A stretch of 64,000 nucleotides of DNA from Humitalea sp050632385 (lineage in GTDB: Bacteria; Pseudomonadota; Alphaproteobacteria; Acetobacterales; Acetobacteraceae), in contig NZ_CP192599.1 in NCBI RefSeq assembly GCF_050632385.1, positions 310,001-374,000 on the forward strand, in the 5' to 3' direction. The notes beneath the pieces were generated by a model. The model saw only the letters and a list, made by a program, of their open reading frames with translations. It had not been told where the DNA came from and searched no databases. This document shows positions 35,396-43,747 of this stretch, piece by piece. A program made the position numbers and the translations under genes. How positions within the stretch are numbered: the first letter of the stretch is position 1; each line of letters opens with the position of its first letter.

Positions 35396-36148
35396 TCAGG
35401 CGAAGGCGCGTTCCACCGACGGACCGGACAGGCCCGCGACCTCCCGGATGATCTTGCGCTTCACCGCCTGTTCGAAGGCCTCGAACCCCTCGGCCACCAT
35501 CAGGAAGGAGCCCGGGCCGCCGATCACCTCATCGCGGTAATAGTCGTCGAGCGGCGGCCCCATCGCGGCGAATTGCGTCGGCGGCGGCGTGCGGTCCAGC
35601 ACGGCCAGGCCATTCACCACGATGCCGGCCTCCAGCACCGCCTCACGCGAGACCGCGACCGGGCGGCCGGAATTGTTGACCCCGTCGCCGGAGATATCGA
35701 CGACCTGGCGGGTGCCTTCATAGACTTGGCCGAACTGCCGCGCCGCATACTCCATGGCGCCGCTGATCGAGGTATAGAGCCAGACGCGGCGCGGGATATT
35801 GTCGATCGCATCGGCCACGCGATTGGCTTCGCGCTGATCGCCGATGCGCATCCAGGGCACCAGGGTTTCCTGCATGTTCCAGTCGGACCAGGTGAACAGG
35901 GTGACGCCGATGGACCCGATCGCGCCACGCTCGATCCCCGCGACCAGGGTCGGGTCGCGGAAGGCGGCGGCATAGCCGCGGAACTGCATTTCCTGTTCTT
36001 CAGGATCGATCGAGCGCGAGACGTCGACGGCCAGCACCAGCTCGACATCGACCGGCTCCATCGCGCGTGCCGGGCGGATGAGCGCCGGCGCGGCGAGAAC
36101 GAGCCCAGCCGTGAACAAATTACGGCGCGATACAGCGCTCCAGCGCAT
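35396..36148 (-). CDS. DUF1194 family exported von Willebrand factor A-like protein
   Basis: A 250-aa protein with a likely Tat or Sec signal (SRRNLFTAGLVLAAPALIRPARA) and a vWA-like domain: VLAVDVSRSID near 38-48 gives a metal-ion-dependent adhesion site, VVDISGDGVNNSGRP near 148-162 another conserved loop of DUF1194. A periplasmic binding or scaffold role is expected; no partner is evident. The start is firmly set by the strong ribosome site at 36156-36163. Confidence 0.88.
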   Translation of the reverse strand: MRWSAVSRRNLFTAGLVLAAPALIRPARAMEPVDVELVLAVDVSRSIDPEEQEMQFRGYAAAFRDPTLVAGIERGAIGSIGVTLFTWSDWNMQETLVPWMRIGDQREANRVADAIDNIPRRVWLYTSISGAMEYAARQFGQVYEGTRQVVDISGDGVNNSGRPVAVSREAVLEAGIVVNGLAVLDRTPPPTQFAAMGPPLDDYYRDEVIGGPGSFLMVAEGFEAFEQAVKRKIIREVAGLSGPSVERAFA

Positions 36149-36155
36149 CGAATAA

Positions 36156-36163
36156 ACCTCCTA
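36156..36163 (-). promoter_or_regulatory. Very strong ribosome-binding site of the DUF1194 gene
   Basis: On the - strand TAGGAGGT lies 7 nt before the ATG, pairing seven bases in a row with the anti-Shine-Dalgarno sequence. Most genes of the window have much weaker sites, so this protein may be made in quantity. Confidence 0.7.
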
Positions 36164-36248
36164 AGTGAAGGCCGTGATGCAGCGAGTCTTCCCGCCCTCT
36201 CCTTAGGGCAAGGTTATTGTGCGGTGCAACATAGTTTTCGCTGAAATA

Positions 36249-36800
36249 TCAGAATCCCGACCCTGGCTGCGCCAGATAGGTTTCTTCCGCGCTGGTGCTT
36301 TGCCGGCCAAGCACCTGATTTCGATGCGGAAAACGGCCAAAGCGCCGGATCACATCACGATGGCGCCACGCGTAGGCGATCGTCCCGGTCTTGGGGTCGG
36401 CATGCAGGGGGATGTCCCGCAGCCCTTCAAACAGCGCGACCGACACATCCTGGTCGGCCAGGGCTTCACTATGCTCGAACGGCAGGTAGAGGAAGACCCG
36501 TTCGGCTGGGGTCAGCGCCAAATCGAAGCGACGGGCCAGCACGGCCCGGCGCGCGATATCGCGGGCGCGGGCGTCGCTGGCGAAGGCGGCGGGGCTGCCG
36601 CGATTGAGGTTGCGCGGCAACTGGTCCAGCAGCAGGCACAGCGCCAGGGCGCCATGCGGCGTTTCCGCCCAGTCATCCGGCGGCGCCAGATCGCCGAAGC
36701 GGGCGCGGAGTTCCGCGTCGAACGCGTCGTCGCGCAGAAACCAGGCCTTGCGCCAGGTATCCGGGCCGTCCGCGAACCAGAAATCCAGTAGCGCCTTCAT
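36249..36800 (-). CDS. DUF924 family protein
   Basis: A soluble, helical protein of 183 aa. It shows the whole DUF924 pattern: FWF near 7, the W..WF..D...D stretch, LLLDQLPRNLNRGSPAAFASD near 57-77 (in parts), FLYLPFEHSE near 102 and the C-terminal RHRDVIRRFGRFPHRNQVLGR. The fold resembles TPR-like helices; function is unknown. Its ATG overlaps the stop of the large dehydrogenase by 4 nt, so the pair is coupled. Confidence 0.87.
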   Translation of the reverse strand: MKALLDFWFADGPDTWRKAWFLRDDAFDAELRARFGDLAPPDDWAETPHGALALCLLLDQLPRNLNRGSPAAFASDARARDIARRAVLARRFDLALTPAERVFLYLPFEHSEALADQDVSVALFEGLRDIPLHADPKTGTIAYAWRHRDVIRRFGRFPHRNQVLGRQSTSAEETYLAQPGSGF

Positions 36801-39667
36801 CGCAGGGCCGCGTCCAGCACGCGCACCGAATGGACGGCGGGGCGGCCCGCCAGATCGGCGATCTGGTGTCGGCAGGATGTGCCATCGGCGATGATCAGGT
36901 CGTCGGCCCCGGCGGCCTTCACGGCCGGAATCAGCGACAGACCGGCCATGGCGCGGGAGGCATCCTGCTTTTCCGCCGCGTAGCCAAAGGCCCCGGCCAT
37001 GCCGCAGCAGGCGGAGGTGATGGGTTTCGCGCGCAATCCGGGAATCCTCTGCAAGGCAGCCAGCGCCGCCGGGAAAGCACCAAAGGCCTTCTGGTGGCAA
37101 TGGCCATGGACATGGGCGGTCGCCGGCATGTCGCGGAAGGCGATGTCGGGTGCGGCCTTGGCCAGCCATTCGGACAGCAGGAAGGCGCGGGCGGCCAGGG
37201 CCTCGGTCTCCGGCCCTGGGAGCAGGGATGGGAACTCATCCCGCAAGGTCAGCAGGCAGGAGGGTTCGAGCCCGAGCACCGGCAGGTCCGGGTGAAGTGC
37301 GAGCGCCGCGAGGGTGCGCCGCGCCTCGGCCCGCGCCTGGTCCACCATGCCGGCCGCCAAATAGGTGCGGCCACAGCATAGCGGGCGGGCGCCCGTCGGC
37401 GCCTGGGCGATGATGGCGCGATAGCCGGCGGCGCGCAGCACGCGGCGGGCGGCGCGCAGGTTCTCAGGCTCGTAGTAGCGGTTGAAGGTATCGGCCAGCA
37501 GCAGCACGTCGCCCTTTTCGCCTGCCACGTCGCCGGAAGCCTCGGCATCATGGAAGGCGCCCCAGACGAAGCGGGGCAGGGGACGGCTCGCGGCGATGCC
37601 GAGTGCGCGTTCCGCCAGCCAGCGCCCGCCCGGCAGCCATTCGCGCAGATTGGCCAGGACCGGCGCCATAGCGGCGAAGCGTGCCCAGCGCGGCAGATGC
37701 GCGACCACGCGATCGCGCAGCGGCACGCCATGCTTTTTCGCGCGGGCGACCTGCGCCTCGATCTTCATCTTGGCCATGTCGACGCCGGTCGGGCATTCGC
37801 GCTTGCAGGCCTTGCACGACACGCAGAGCGACAGCGCTTCGGCGACATCATCCGACGCCAGCGCATCGGGGCCGAGTTGGCCCGTCAGCGCCAGCCGCAG
37901 GGTATTGGCGCGGCCGCGCGTCAGATGCGCCTCGTCCCGCGTGGCGCGGTAGGACGGGCACATGCCGCCAGCGTCGAATTTCCGGCAGGTGCCGTTATTG
38001 TTGCACATCTCGACCGCGCCCAGCAGGCCGCCGAGTGGGCCGGGATACACCGACCAGTCCAGCACAGGCTTGATCGCGGTATCGGCGGCATAGTCCGGCC
38101 CGTAGCGGAACAGCGTCCGGTCATCCATTTTCGGCGCGCGCACGATCTTGCCGGGGTTCAGCAGCCCGGTCGGGTCGAAGGCGTCCTTGACCTGTTCGAA
38201 AGCGCGCACGATCCGCGGCCCGAACATGCTCTCGTGGAATTCGCTGCGGACGATGCCGTCGCCGTGTTCGCCGCTGTGGCTGCCCTTGTATTCGCGCACC
38301 AGGGCAAAGCATTCCTCGGCCACCGCGCGCATGGTCCGTACATCGGTCGGGTCCTTCATGTTGAGCACCGGCCGCACATGCAGGCAGCCGACCGAGGCAT
38401 GGGCGTACCAGGTGCCCTTGGTGCCGTGCCGCGCAAAAACGTCGTTCAGCCGTTCGGTGAAATCGCCGAGGTCGTCGAGCCCGACGGCACAATCCTCGAT
38501 GAAGGACACGGGTTTGCCGTCGCCCTTCATGCTCATCATGATGTTCAGCCCAGCCTCGCGCACCTCCGCGATCTCGGCCTGGAAACCGGCATCGGTCGCG
38601 CGCACCACGGCACCCGGCAGGCCAAGGTCGGCCATCATCTCGTCCAGCAGCGCGAGCTTTTGCAGCAGCGGCCCCTCCTCATGCCCGTGGAATTCCACGA
38701 TGAGGATGCTGTCGGGTTCGCCGATCACGATGCGGTCGATCGTGCTGCGATAGATCGCGATGGAGCGGCCGAGGTCGATCATGGTGCGATCGACCAGTTC
38801 CACCGCCTCGGGGTCCAGGGTCACCAGATGTCTGGCCGCATCCATGGCGGCGCGGAAGGTCGGGAATTGGCAGATGCCCAAAACCTTGCGCGGCTTGATC
38901 GGCCATAGGCGGAGGTCCAGCGACGCGGAAAAGGCCAGCGTCCCCTCGCTGCCGACCAGCAGCCGCGCCAGATTGCCGTGCGCCGCCAGGGTTTCCAGAT
39001 TATAGCCGCCGACCCGCCGCAACTGCTTGGGAAAGCGCTCGGCGATCTCGGCGGCCTCGGTCTCACCCAGCGCGAAAAGCCGTGCCGTCAACTCGTTCTG
39101 CGGGCCATAGGCGTCGAAGCGCGCGTTGCTGCCATCGGCCAAAATCGCGTCGATAGCGGTGACATTGTCGGCCATCAGCCCGTAGCGGATCGACTTGCTG
39201 CCGCAGGAGTTGTTCGCCGCCATCCCGCCGATGGTGCAGCGCTGCCAGGTCGAGGGATCGACCGGAAAGAATTTTCCGGCCGGCTTCAACGCCTCGTTCA
39301 ACGCCCCCAGGGTGATGCCGGGCTGCACCGTGGCGCGGTCGCCTTCGACCGAGATCACATTGCGCAGGTATTTGGTGCAGTCCAGCACCAGCGCATGGTT
39401 CACCGTCTGGCCGCATTGGCTGGTGCCGCCGCCGCGCGGCAGGACGGGCACTCCCTCCTCCCGCGCGATCTGCATCGCGGCTTCCACATCGGCGATGCTG
39501 CGCGGCACCACCACGCCGATGGGCGCCATCTGGTAGATGCTGGCATCGGTGCTGTAGCGGCCGCGATCGCCGGCGCCGAACAGCACCTCGGCATTGGTTT
39601 CGCGCTTTAGGCGCGCGGCAAGGCGGGGGTCGCCCGGGGCGACGCGCGATTGGGTGATGGCATTCAT
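36797..39667 (-). CDS. FAD- and Fe-S-binding 2-hydroxyacid dehydrogenase (YdiJ/DLD-II type)
   Basis: A large three-part flavoprotein of 956 aa. N-terminal FAD domain (about 45-270, with RGGGTSQCGQ at 78-87), FAD-oxidase C domain (about 280-540, with the HASVGCLHVRP loop), then a ferredoxin-like part (CNNNGTCRKF and CVSCKACKRECPTG near 620) and a C-terminal CCG/heterodisulfide-type domain (HGHCHQKAFG, SACCGMAGAFGY). Such fusions oxidise D-lactate, D-2-hydroxyglutarate or glycolate and pass electrons to the chain. It is divergent from a glyoxylate aminotransferase, which makes a 2-hydroxyacid/glyoxylate link plausible. Confidence 0.9.
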   Translation of the reverse strand: MNAITQSRVAPGDPRLAARLKRETNAEVLFGAGDRGRYSTDASIYQMAPIGVVVPRSIADVEAAMQIAREEGVPVLPRGGGTSQCGQTVNHALVLDCTKYLRNVISVEGDRATVQPGITLGALNEALKPAGKFFPVDPSTWQRCTIGGMAANNSCGSKSIRYGLMADNVTAIDAILADGSNARFDAYGPQNELTARLFALGETEAAEIAERFPKQLRRVGGYNLETLAAHGNLARLLVGSEGTLAFSASLDLRLWPIKPRKVLGICQFPTFRAAMDAARHLVTLDPEAVELVDRTMIDLGRSIAIYRSTIDRIVIGEPDSILIVEFHGHEEGPLLQKLALLDEMMADLGLPGAVVRATDAGFQAEIAEVREAGLNIMMSMKGDGKPVSFIEDCAVGLDDLGDFTERLNDVFARHGTKGTWYAHASVGCLHVRPVLNMKDPTDVRTMRAVAEECFALVREYKGSHSGEHGDGIVRSEFHESMFGPRIVRAFEQVKDAFDPTGLLNPGKIVRAPKMDDRTLFRYGPDYAADTAIKPVLDWSVYPGPLGGLLGAVEMCNNNGTCRKFDAGGMCPSYRATRDEAHLTRGRANTLRLALTGQLGPDALASDDVAEALSLCVSCKACKRECPTGVDMAKMKIEAQVARAKKHGVPLRDRVVAHLPRWARFAAMAPVLANLREWLPGGRWLAERALGIAASRPLPRFVWGAFHDAEASGDVAGEKGDVLLLADTFNRYYEPENLRAARRVLRAAGYRAIIAQAPTGARPLCCGRTYLAAGMVDQARAEARRTLAALALHPDLPVLGLEPSCLLTLRDEFPSLLPGPETEALAARAFLLSEWLAKAAPDIAFRDMPATAHVHGHCHQKAFGAFPAALAALQRIPGLRAKPITSACCGMAGAFGYAAEKQDASRAMAGLSLIPAVKAAGADDLIIADGTSCRHQIADLAGRPAVHSVRVLDAALR

Positions 39668-39791
39668 GGGCGCAGCCTAGCCGCCTCGCGCCGTCCTGTC
39701 GCATCAGTCATGCTCATGCATCGCAGCGGCCGAACTCATTGGCCGGAACCGACAAGCCGCCGTAGAAGCGGCCCGACACCGGAGACGATCC

Positions 39792-40976
39792 ATGGCTTAT
39801 TTCCAATCAAAACCCAGCTCGGGCCGCCATTTCCTGCAGATCCCCGGGCCGACCAACGTGCCCGACCGCGTGCTGCGGGCGCTGGACAATCCGACCATGG
39901 ACCATCGCGGCCCCGATTTCGGCCTCTTGGGGGCGCGCATCCTGGCCAAGGTCCAGCCGGTGTTCGGCACCGAACAGCCGGTGATCATCTTCCCCGCCAG
40001 CGGCACCGGGGCCTGGGAAGCGGCGTTGGTGAACACGTTGTCGCCGGGCGATCGCGTGCTGATGTGCGAAACCGGCTGGTTCGCGCATTTGTGGGAGGAG
40101 ATGGCCGGGCGCCTCGGCATCACCTCCGAACTTTTGGGCACCGACTGGCGCCGGGGTGCGGATGTGCCGGGGATCGAGGCCCGGCTGCGCGCCGATACCG
40201 CCCATGCGATCAAGGCCGTCTGCGTCGTCCACAATGAAACCAGCACGGGTGCCACCAGCCGCGTGGATGAGGTCCGCCGCGCCATGGATGCGGCTGGCCA
40301 CCCGGCGCTGCTGCTGGTGGACACGATCTCCTCGCTGGGCTCCATCGAGTTCAAGCACGATGCCTGGGGCGTGGATGTCACCGTGTCCGGCAGCCAGAAG
40401 GGGCTGATGCTGCCGCCTGGCCTGTCGTTCAACGCGATCAGCCAAAAAGCCCTGGCGGCGGCGGAAACCGCCAAATGCGCGCGGTCCTTCTGGGATTGGC
40501 GGCCGATGCTGGCCAGCAACGCGACCGGGTATTTCCCCTACACGCCCGCGACGAACATGCTCTACGCGCTGGATACCGCACTGGACATGCTGAACGAGGA
40601 AGGGCTGCAGAACGTCTATGCCCGCCACGACCGGCATGCCGAGGCCACCCGCCGCGCCGTCCGCGCCTGGGGGCTTGAGGTCCAGTGTGATGACCCGCGG
40701 CATTATTCTTCCGCGCTGACCGCCGTGCGGGTGCCGGAAGGCCATTCCGCCGATGGGCTGCGCGCGACGATCCTCCAAAAGTTCAACATGAGCCTGGGCA
40801 ATGGTCTCGGGCAGTTGAAGGACCGGGTGTTCCGCATCGGCCACCTTGGCGATTTCAACGATCTGTCGCTGATGGGCACCTTGTCGGGTGTCGAGATGGG
40901 GCTGCGCGCCGCTGGCGTGCCGCATAAGCCCGAAGGCGTGCAGGCGGCGATGGACTACCTTTCCGGCAATACCTGA
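39792..40976 (+). CDS. Alanine/serine-glyoxylate aminotransferase family protein
   Basis: A fold-type I PLP aminotransferase of 394 aa. The opening IPGPTNVPDRVLRA near 18-31 and MDHRGPDFG near 37 are hallmarks of the AGAT/SGAT group; the Schiff-base lysine is in SGSQKGLMLPPG near 202. It would move an amino group from serine or alanine to glyoxylate, giving glycine. CCGGAGA precedes the ATG. The divergent 2-hydroxyacid dehydrogenase could supply glyoxylate; this is inference. Lacks the usual serine-cycle neighbours, so a C1 pathway role is not shown. Confidence 0.9.
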   Translation: MAYFQSKPSSGRHFLQIPGPTNVPDRVLRALDNPTMDHRGPDFGLLGARILAKVQPVFGTEQPVIIFPASGTGAWEAALVNTLSPGDRVLMCETGWFAHLWEEMAGRLGITSELLGTDWRRGADVPGIEARLRADTAHAIKAVCVVHNETSTGATSRVDEVRRAMDAAGHPALLLVDTISSLGSIEFKHDAWGVDVTVSGSQKGLMLPPGLSFNAISQKALAAAETAKCARSFWDWRPMLASNATGYFPYTPATNMLYALDTALDMLNEEGLQNVYARHDRHAEATRRAVRAWGLEVQCDDPRHYSSALTAVRVPEGHSADGLRATILQKFNMSLGNGLGQLKDRVFRIGHLGDFNDLSLMGTLSGVEMGLRAAGVPHKPEGVQAAMDYLSGNT

Positions 40977-41031
40977 CCTTTGGCGTGGGGCTTGCTCTGC
41001 ATCCCGGGAAACCTTCCTGGGATGCAGACCT

Positions 41032-42669
41032 ATGCCGTTTTCCGGCCCGACCCGCCGTTCCCTGCTTGCCGCCGGTGCCACCGGGCTGGTCACTCTGCCT
41101 TTCTTCGATGCGCCCGACGCGCTGGCCCAGGCCGCCCCGGGCGAGCGTGTGCTGCGCTACGGCATCTCGATGGCCGATATCCCGCAGACCACCGGCCAGC
41201 CGGATCGCGGCGCCGGCGCCTATCAGTTCACCGGCTATACGCTCTATGACCCGCTCGTGGCGTGGGAGATGGATGTCGCCGACCGGCCGGGCAAGCTCGT
41301 CCCCGGCCTCGCGACGGCGTGGGAGGCCGATCCGGCCGATCGCACCAAATGGATTTTCCGCCTCCGCCCCGGCGTGACCTTCCATGACGGCAGCGCCTTC
41401 GACGCCGATGCCGTCATCTGGAATTTCGAGAAGGTCCTGAACAACCAGGCGCCGCATTTCGACCAGCGCCAGGCGGCGCAGGTGCGCCCGCGGCTGCCGT
41501 CGGTCGCCTCCTACCGGAAGATCGACCCAATGACGGTCGAGGTCACGACCCGCGCCGTCGACAGCATTTTTCCGTATCAGATGCTGTGGTTCCTGATCTC
41601 CTCGCCCGCGCAATACGAGAAGCTTGGCCGGTCCTGGGAACGGTTTTCGTCGGAACCGTCCGGCACCGGCCCCTTCCGCCTTGCCCGGCTGGTGCCGCGC
41701 GAACGTGCCGAACTGGTCAAGAACCCGACCTATTGGAATCCCGCGCGGATGCCCAAGACGGACCGCATCGTGCTGGTCTGCGCACCCGAAGCCACCACCC
41801 GCACCAACGCCCTGCTATCCGGCCAGGTCGATCTGATCGAAACCCCGGCCCCGGACCTGCTGCCGCGCCTGCAAGCCGGCGGCAACCGGATCATGGAAAA
41901 CGTCACCCCGCATGTCTGGAACTACCATCTGTCGCTGCTGGAGGGCTCGCCCTGGCGCGACCTGCGGCTGCGCCAGGCGGCCAATCTGGCGATCAACCGC
42001 GACGACGTGGTGGCGCTGATGAACGGGCTGGCCAAGCCCGCGGTCGGGGTGGTCGATCCGTCCTCGCCCTGGTTCGGCAATCCGTCCTTCCGCATCACCT
42101 ACGACCCGGACCGCGCCCGGCGCCTGGTGACCGAGGCGGGGTTTTCCCGCGCCCGCCCCTTGCGCACCAAGTTCCTGATCGCCACCGGCGGGTCAGGACA
42201 AATGTTGTCGTTGCCGATGAACGAATACATCCAGGCCGCGTGGCGTGAGGTCGGGATCGAGGTCGAGTTCCAGGCGGTGGAACTGGAGGTGCTCTACACA
42301 TGCTGGCGCCAGGGTGCGACCGGCGAGATCGCGCGGTCCGGCAACATCACCGCCAACAACGTGGCCTACGTCACCTCGGACCCGCTCTACGCCTTCATCC
42401 GCTTTTTCCACTCCAACCAGGTCGCCCCGACCGGGGTCAATTGGAGCCATTACAACGACCCAGAGACGGACGCGCTGATCGATGCCGCGCTGAAATCCTT
42501 CGACGTGGCCGAACAGGACCGGTTGATGGCGCGGGTGCATGAGCGGGTGGTGGACCAGGCGCTGCTGGTCTTCGTCGCCCATGACACCAACCCACGGGCA
42601 TTGGGCCGCAACGTGCGCGGCTACACCCAGGCACAACATTGGTTCCAGGACCTGACCACGCTTTCGTGA
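41032..42669 (+). CDS. ABC transporter substrate-binding protein, family 5 (peptide/opine/nickel type)
   Basis: A periplasmic binding protein of 545 aa. The signal has twin arginines (TRRSLLAAGATGLVTLPF) and is followed by the SBP_bac_5 domain: ATAWEADPADRTKWIFRLRPG near 99-119 (in parts), VTFHDGSAFDADAVIWNF near 120-137, SGTGPFRL near 212 and RLRQAANLAINRD near 310. No permease or ATPase genes adjoin it, so its partners lie elsewhere. The ATG at 41032 sits just before the signal; the ribosome site is weak. A strong hairpin follows the stop. Confidence 0.88.
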   Translation: MPFSGPTRRSLLAAGATGLVTLPFFDAPDALAQAAPGERVLRYGISMADIPQTTGQPDRGAGAYQFTGYTLYDPLVAWEMDVADRPGKLVPGLATAWEADPADRTKWIFRLRPGVTFHDGSAFDADAVIWNFEKVLNNQAPHFDQRQAAQVRPRLPSVASYRKIDPMTVEVTTRAVDSIFPYQMLWFLISSPAQYEKLGRSWERFSSEPSGTGPFRLARLVPRERAELVKNPTYWNPARMPKTDRIVLVCAPEATTRTNALLSGQVDLIETPAPDLLPRLQAGGNRIMENVTPHVWNYHLSLLEGSPWRDLRLRQAANLAINRDDVVALMNGLAKPAVGVVDPSSPWFGNPSFRITYDPDRARRLVTEAGFSRARPLRTKFLIATGGSGQMLSLPMNEYIQAAWREVGIEVEFQAVELEVLYTCWRQGATGEIARSGNITANNVAYVTSDPLYAFIRFFHSNQVAPTGVNWSHYNDPETDALIDAALKSFDVAEQDRLMARVHERVVDQALLVFVAHDTNPRALGRNVRGYTQAQHWFQDLTTLS

Positions 42670-42676
42670 GGTACAG

Positions 42677-42714
42677 CTTGCCGGAGGGTGTGGCCCCGCC
42701 CACCTTCCGGCAAG
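42677..42714 (+). terminator. Hairpin terminator after the family 5 binding-protein gene
   Basis: Nine perfect pairs (CTTGCCGGA with TCCGGCAAG) enclose a GC-rich inner stem-loop, starting 7 nt after the stop codon. No U-run follows, so termination may be Rho-assisted or the hairpin may protect the 3' end. Confidence 0.5.
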
Positions 42715-42733
42715 CAACCTGGCGGAGCCGAGC

Positions 42734-42910
42734 ATGCCCATCGACGTCTGGACCTGGCTGACCACCCCGCGGCCGGGTGCTGGCAGGTGGCCGTCGCCGC
42801 CGGCCGTGTGGCGCCGGGTTGCGGTGCTGTCGGACCACCAGCGCAGGACCTGCCTGAGCGCGGGACTGCGCGAGAATTTGTTTGGTGAAACCCCTTACGC
42901 CGCCAGATAA
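42734..42910 (+). CDS. Possible small protein (58 aa)
   Basis: A short frame with a fair ribosome site (GGCGGAG, 7 nt before the ATG) and a stop at 42908-42910. The product starts MPIDVWTWLTT and is basic and Pro/Trp/Arg-rich in the middle; no known family, signal or membrane helix is seen. It lies in the longest gene-free stretch of the window (42670-43028), between two hairpins. GC-rich DNA makes chance frames common, so it may be nothing. Confidence 0.25.
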   Translation: MPIDVWTWLTTPRPGAGRWPSPPAVWRRVAVLSDHQRRTCLSAGLRENLFGETPYAAR

Positions 42911-42989
42911 AGGGGACCGATAGGCGGGCGAGACCCCGCGGTGCCGACGCCCGCTACCGAACCTGTGTATTGTGGTTCAATACTATAAT

Positions 42990-43020
42990 CGGTATGATAC
43001 CAAAATGATATCAGATACCG
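42990..43020 (-). terminator. AT-rich palindromic hairpin, likely terminator of the methyltransferase gene
   Basis: On the - strand CGGTA-TC-TGATA pairs with TATCA-TACCG (ten pairs, one 2-nt bulge) around a T-rich loop, starting 8 nt after the methyltransferase stop and followed by ATTATAG. On the other strand the patch includes TATAAT (42984-42989), GGTATGATACC and TGATATCA, so a promoter or binding site cannot be excluded. Confidence 0.4.
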
Positions 43021-43028
43021 CCCGGTCC

Positions 43029-43634
43029 CTATCGTTGCTCTGCCGGGCGATAGCGCCAGACGCTGGCCGGCGGCAGGTTGAGCGGCGTCCAGGCCTCTCG
43101 CTTCGCCGCCAGGCCAAGCGCCTGCCATGGCAGTGGCGAGGTGATGCAGTAGCTATAGAGCAGGAAGCCCAGGCCGGGGGCCACCGCGTCCACCGCCGCG
43201 ACGAAGCGGCGCTGCTGTTCGATCGGCAGCAGCACCAGCGGAATGCCGCAGATGGCGGTCCCGACCCGGCCGTGCAGCGCCGCTGGCAGCACGCGGGCGA
43301 GATCGAAGGCGTCGCCGCAGAGAACATTCACGCCGGGCAGGGCCTGGCGAAGGTGTTCGGCCATTTCAGGAACGATCTCGACCACGTAAAGACGCTCCGC
43401 CGGAACCCCGGCGGCCAGCAGTGCGCGTGTTATGACGCCGGTGCCGGCACCCAGTTCAACCACGACGCGATCCGGTCCATGCTCGGTCAACCGCGCGATA
43501 CGCCGACACAGGGAGGGGCTGGAGGGAATGACGGATCCCATCTGCAACGGGTTCTTCAACCAGCGGCGAAAGAACAACCCTGCGTTGGTAACGTTGCCTG
43601 CGGCGCGCTGCGGCCCCATGGTGATGTCGCTCAT
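43029..43634 (-). CDS. PmtA-like phospholipid N-methyltransferase (class I SAM-dependent)
   Basis: A 201-aa methyltransferase. SAM motif I is VVELGAGTGVITRALL near 59-74, and the leading LFFRRWLKNPLQMGSVIPSS near 19-38 is the signature of the Rhodobacter-type PmtA group, which methylates phosphatidylethanolamine toward phosphatidylcholine; some members are annotated as rRNA-methylase-like. The ATG at 43634 has GGAG 8 nt upstream; another ATG 12 nt earlier is possible. It is divergent from pleD. Substrate assignment is by family only. Confidence 0.75.
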   Translation of the reverse strand: MSDITMGPQRAAGNVTNAGLFFRRWLKNPLQMGSVIPSSPSLCRRIARLTEHGPDRVVVELGAGTGVITRALLAAGVPAERLYVVEIVPEMAEHLRQALPGVNVLCGDAFDLARVLPAALHGRVGTAICGIPLVLLPIEQQRRFVAAVDAVAPGLGFLLYSYCITSPLPWQALGLAAKREAWTPLNLPPASVWRYRPAEQR

Positions 43635-43747
43635 TCGCTGCTCCATGACAAAACGATGACATATCAAGAACTTACAACGGGCGTATCCCTACGCCATCGG
43701 CCGCGCGACAGGAAGGCCCAGGCCGCGCGTGGGCCCTGGAGCCGCGG

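Noticed and set aside
42734..42910. Third copy of the composite repeat (CCCCTTA...TAAAGGGG near 42891-42915)
   Set aside because: Only a short imperfect inverted repeat is shared in flavour; none of hairpins A-D or the core is present.
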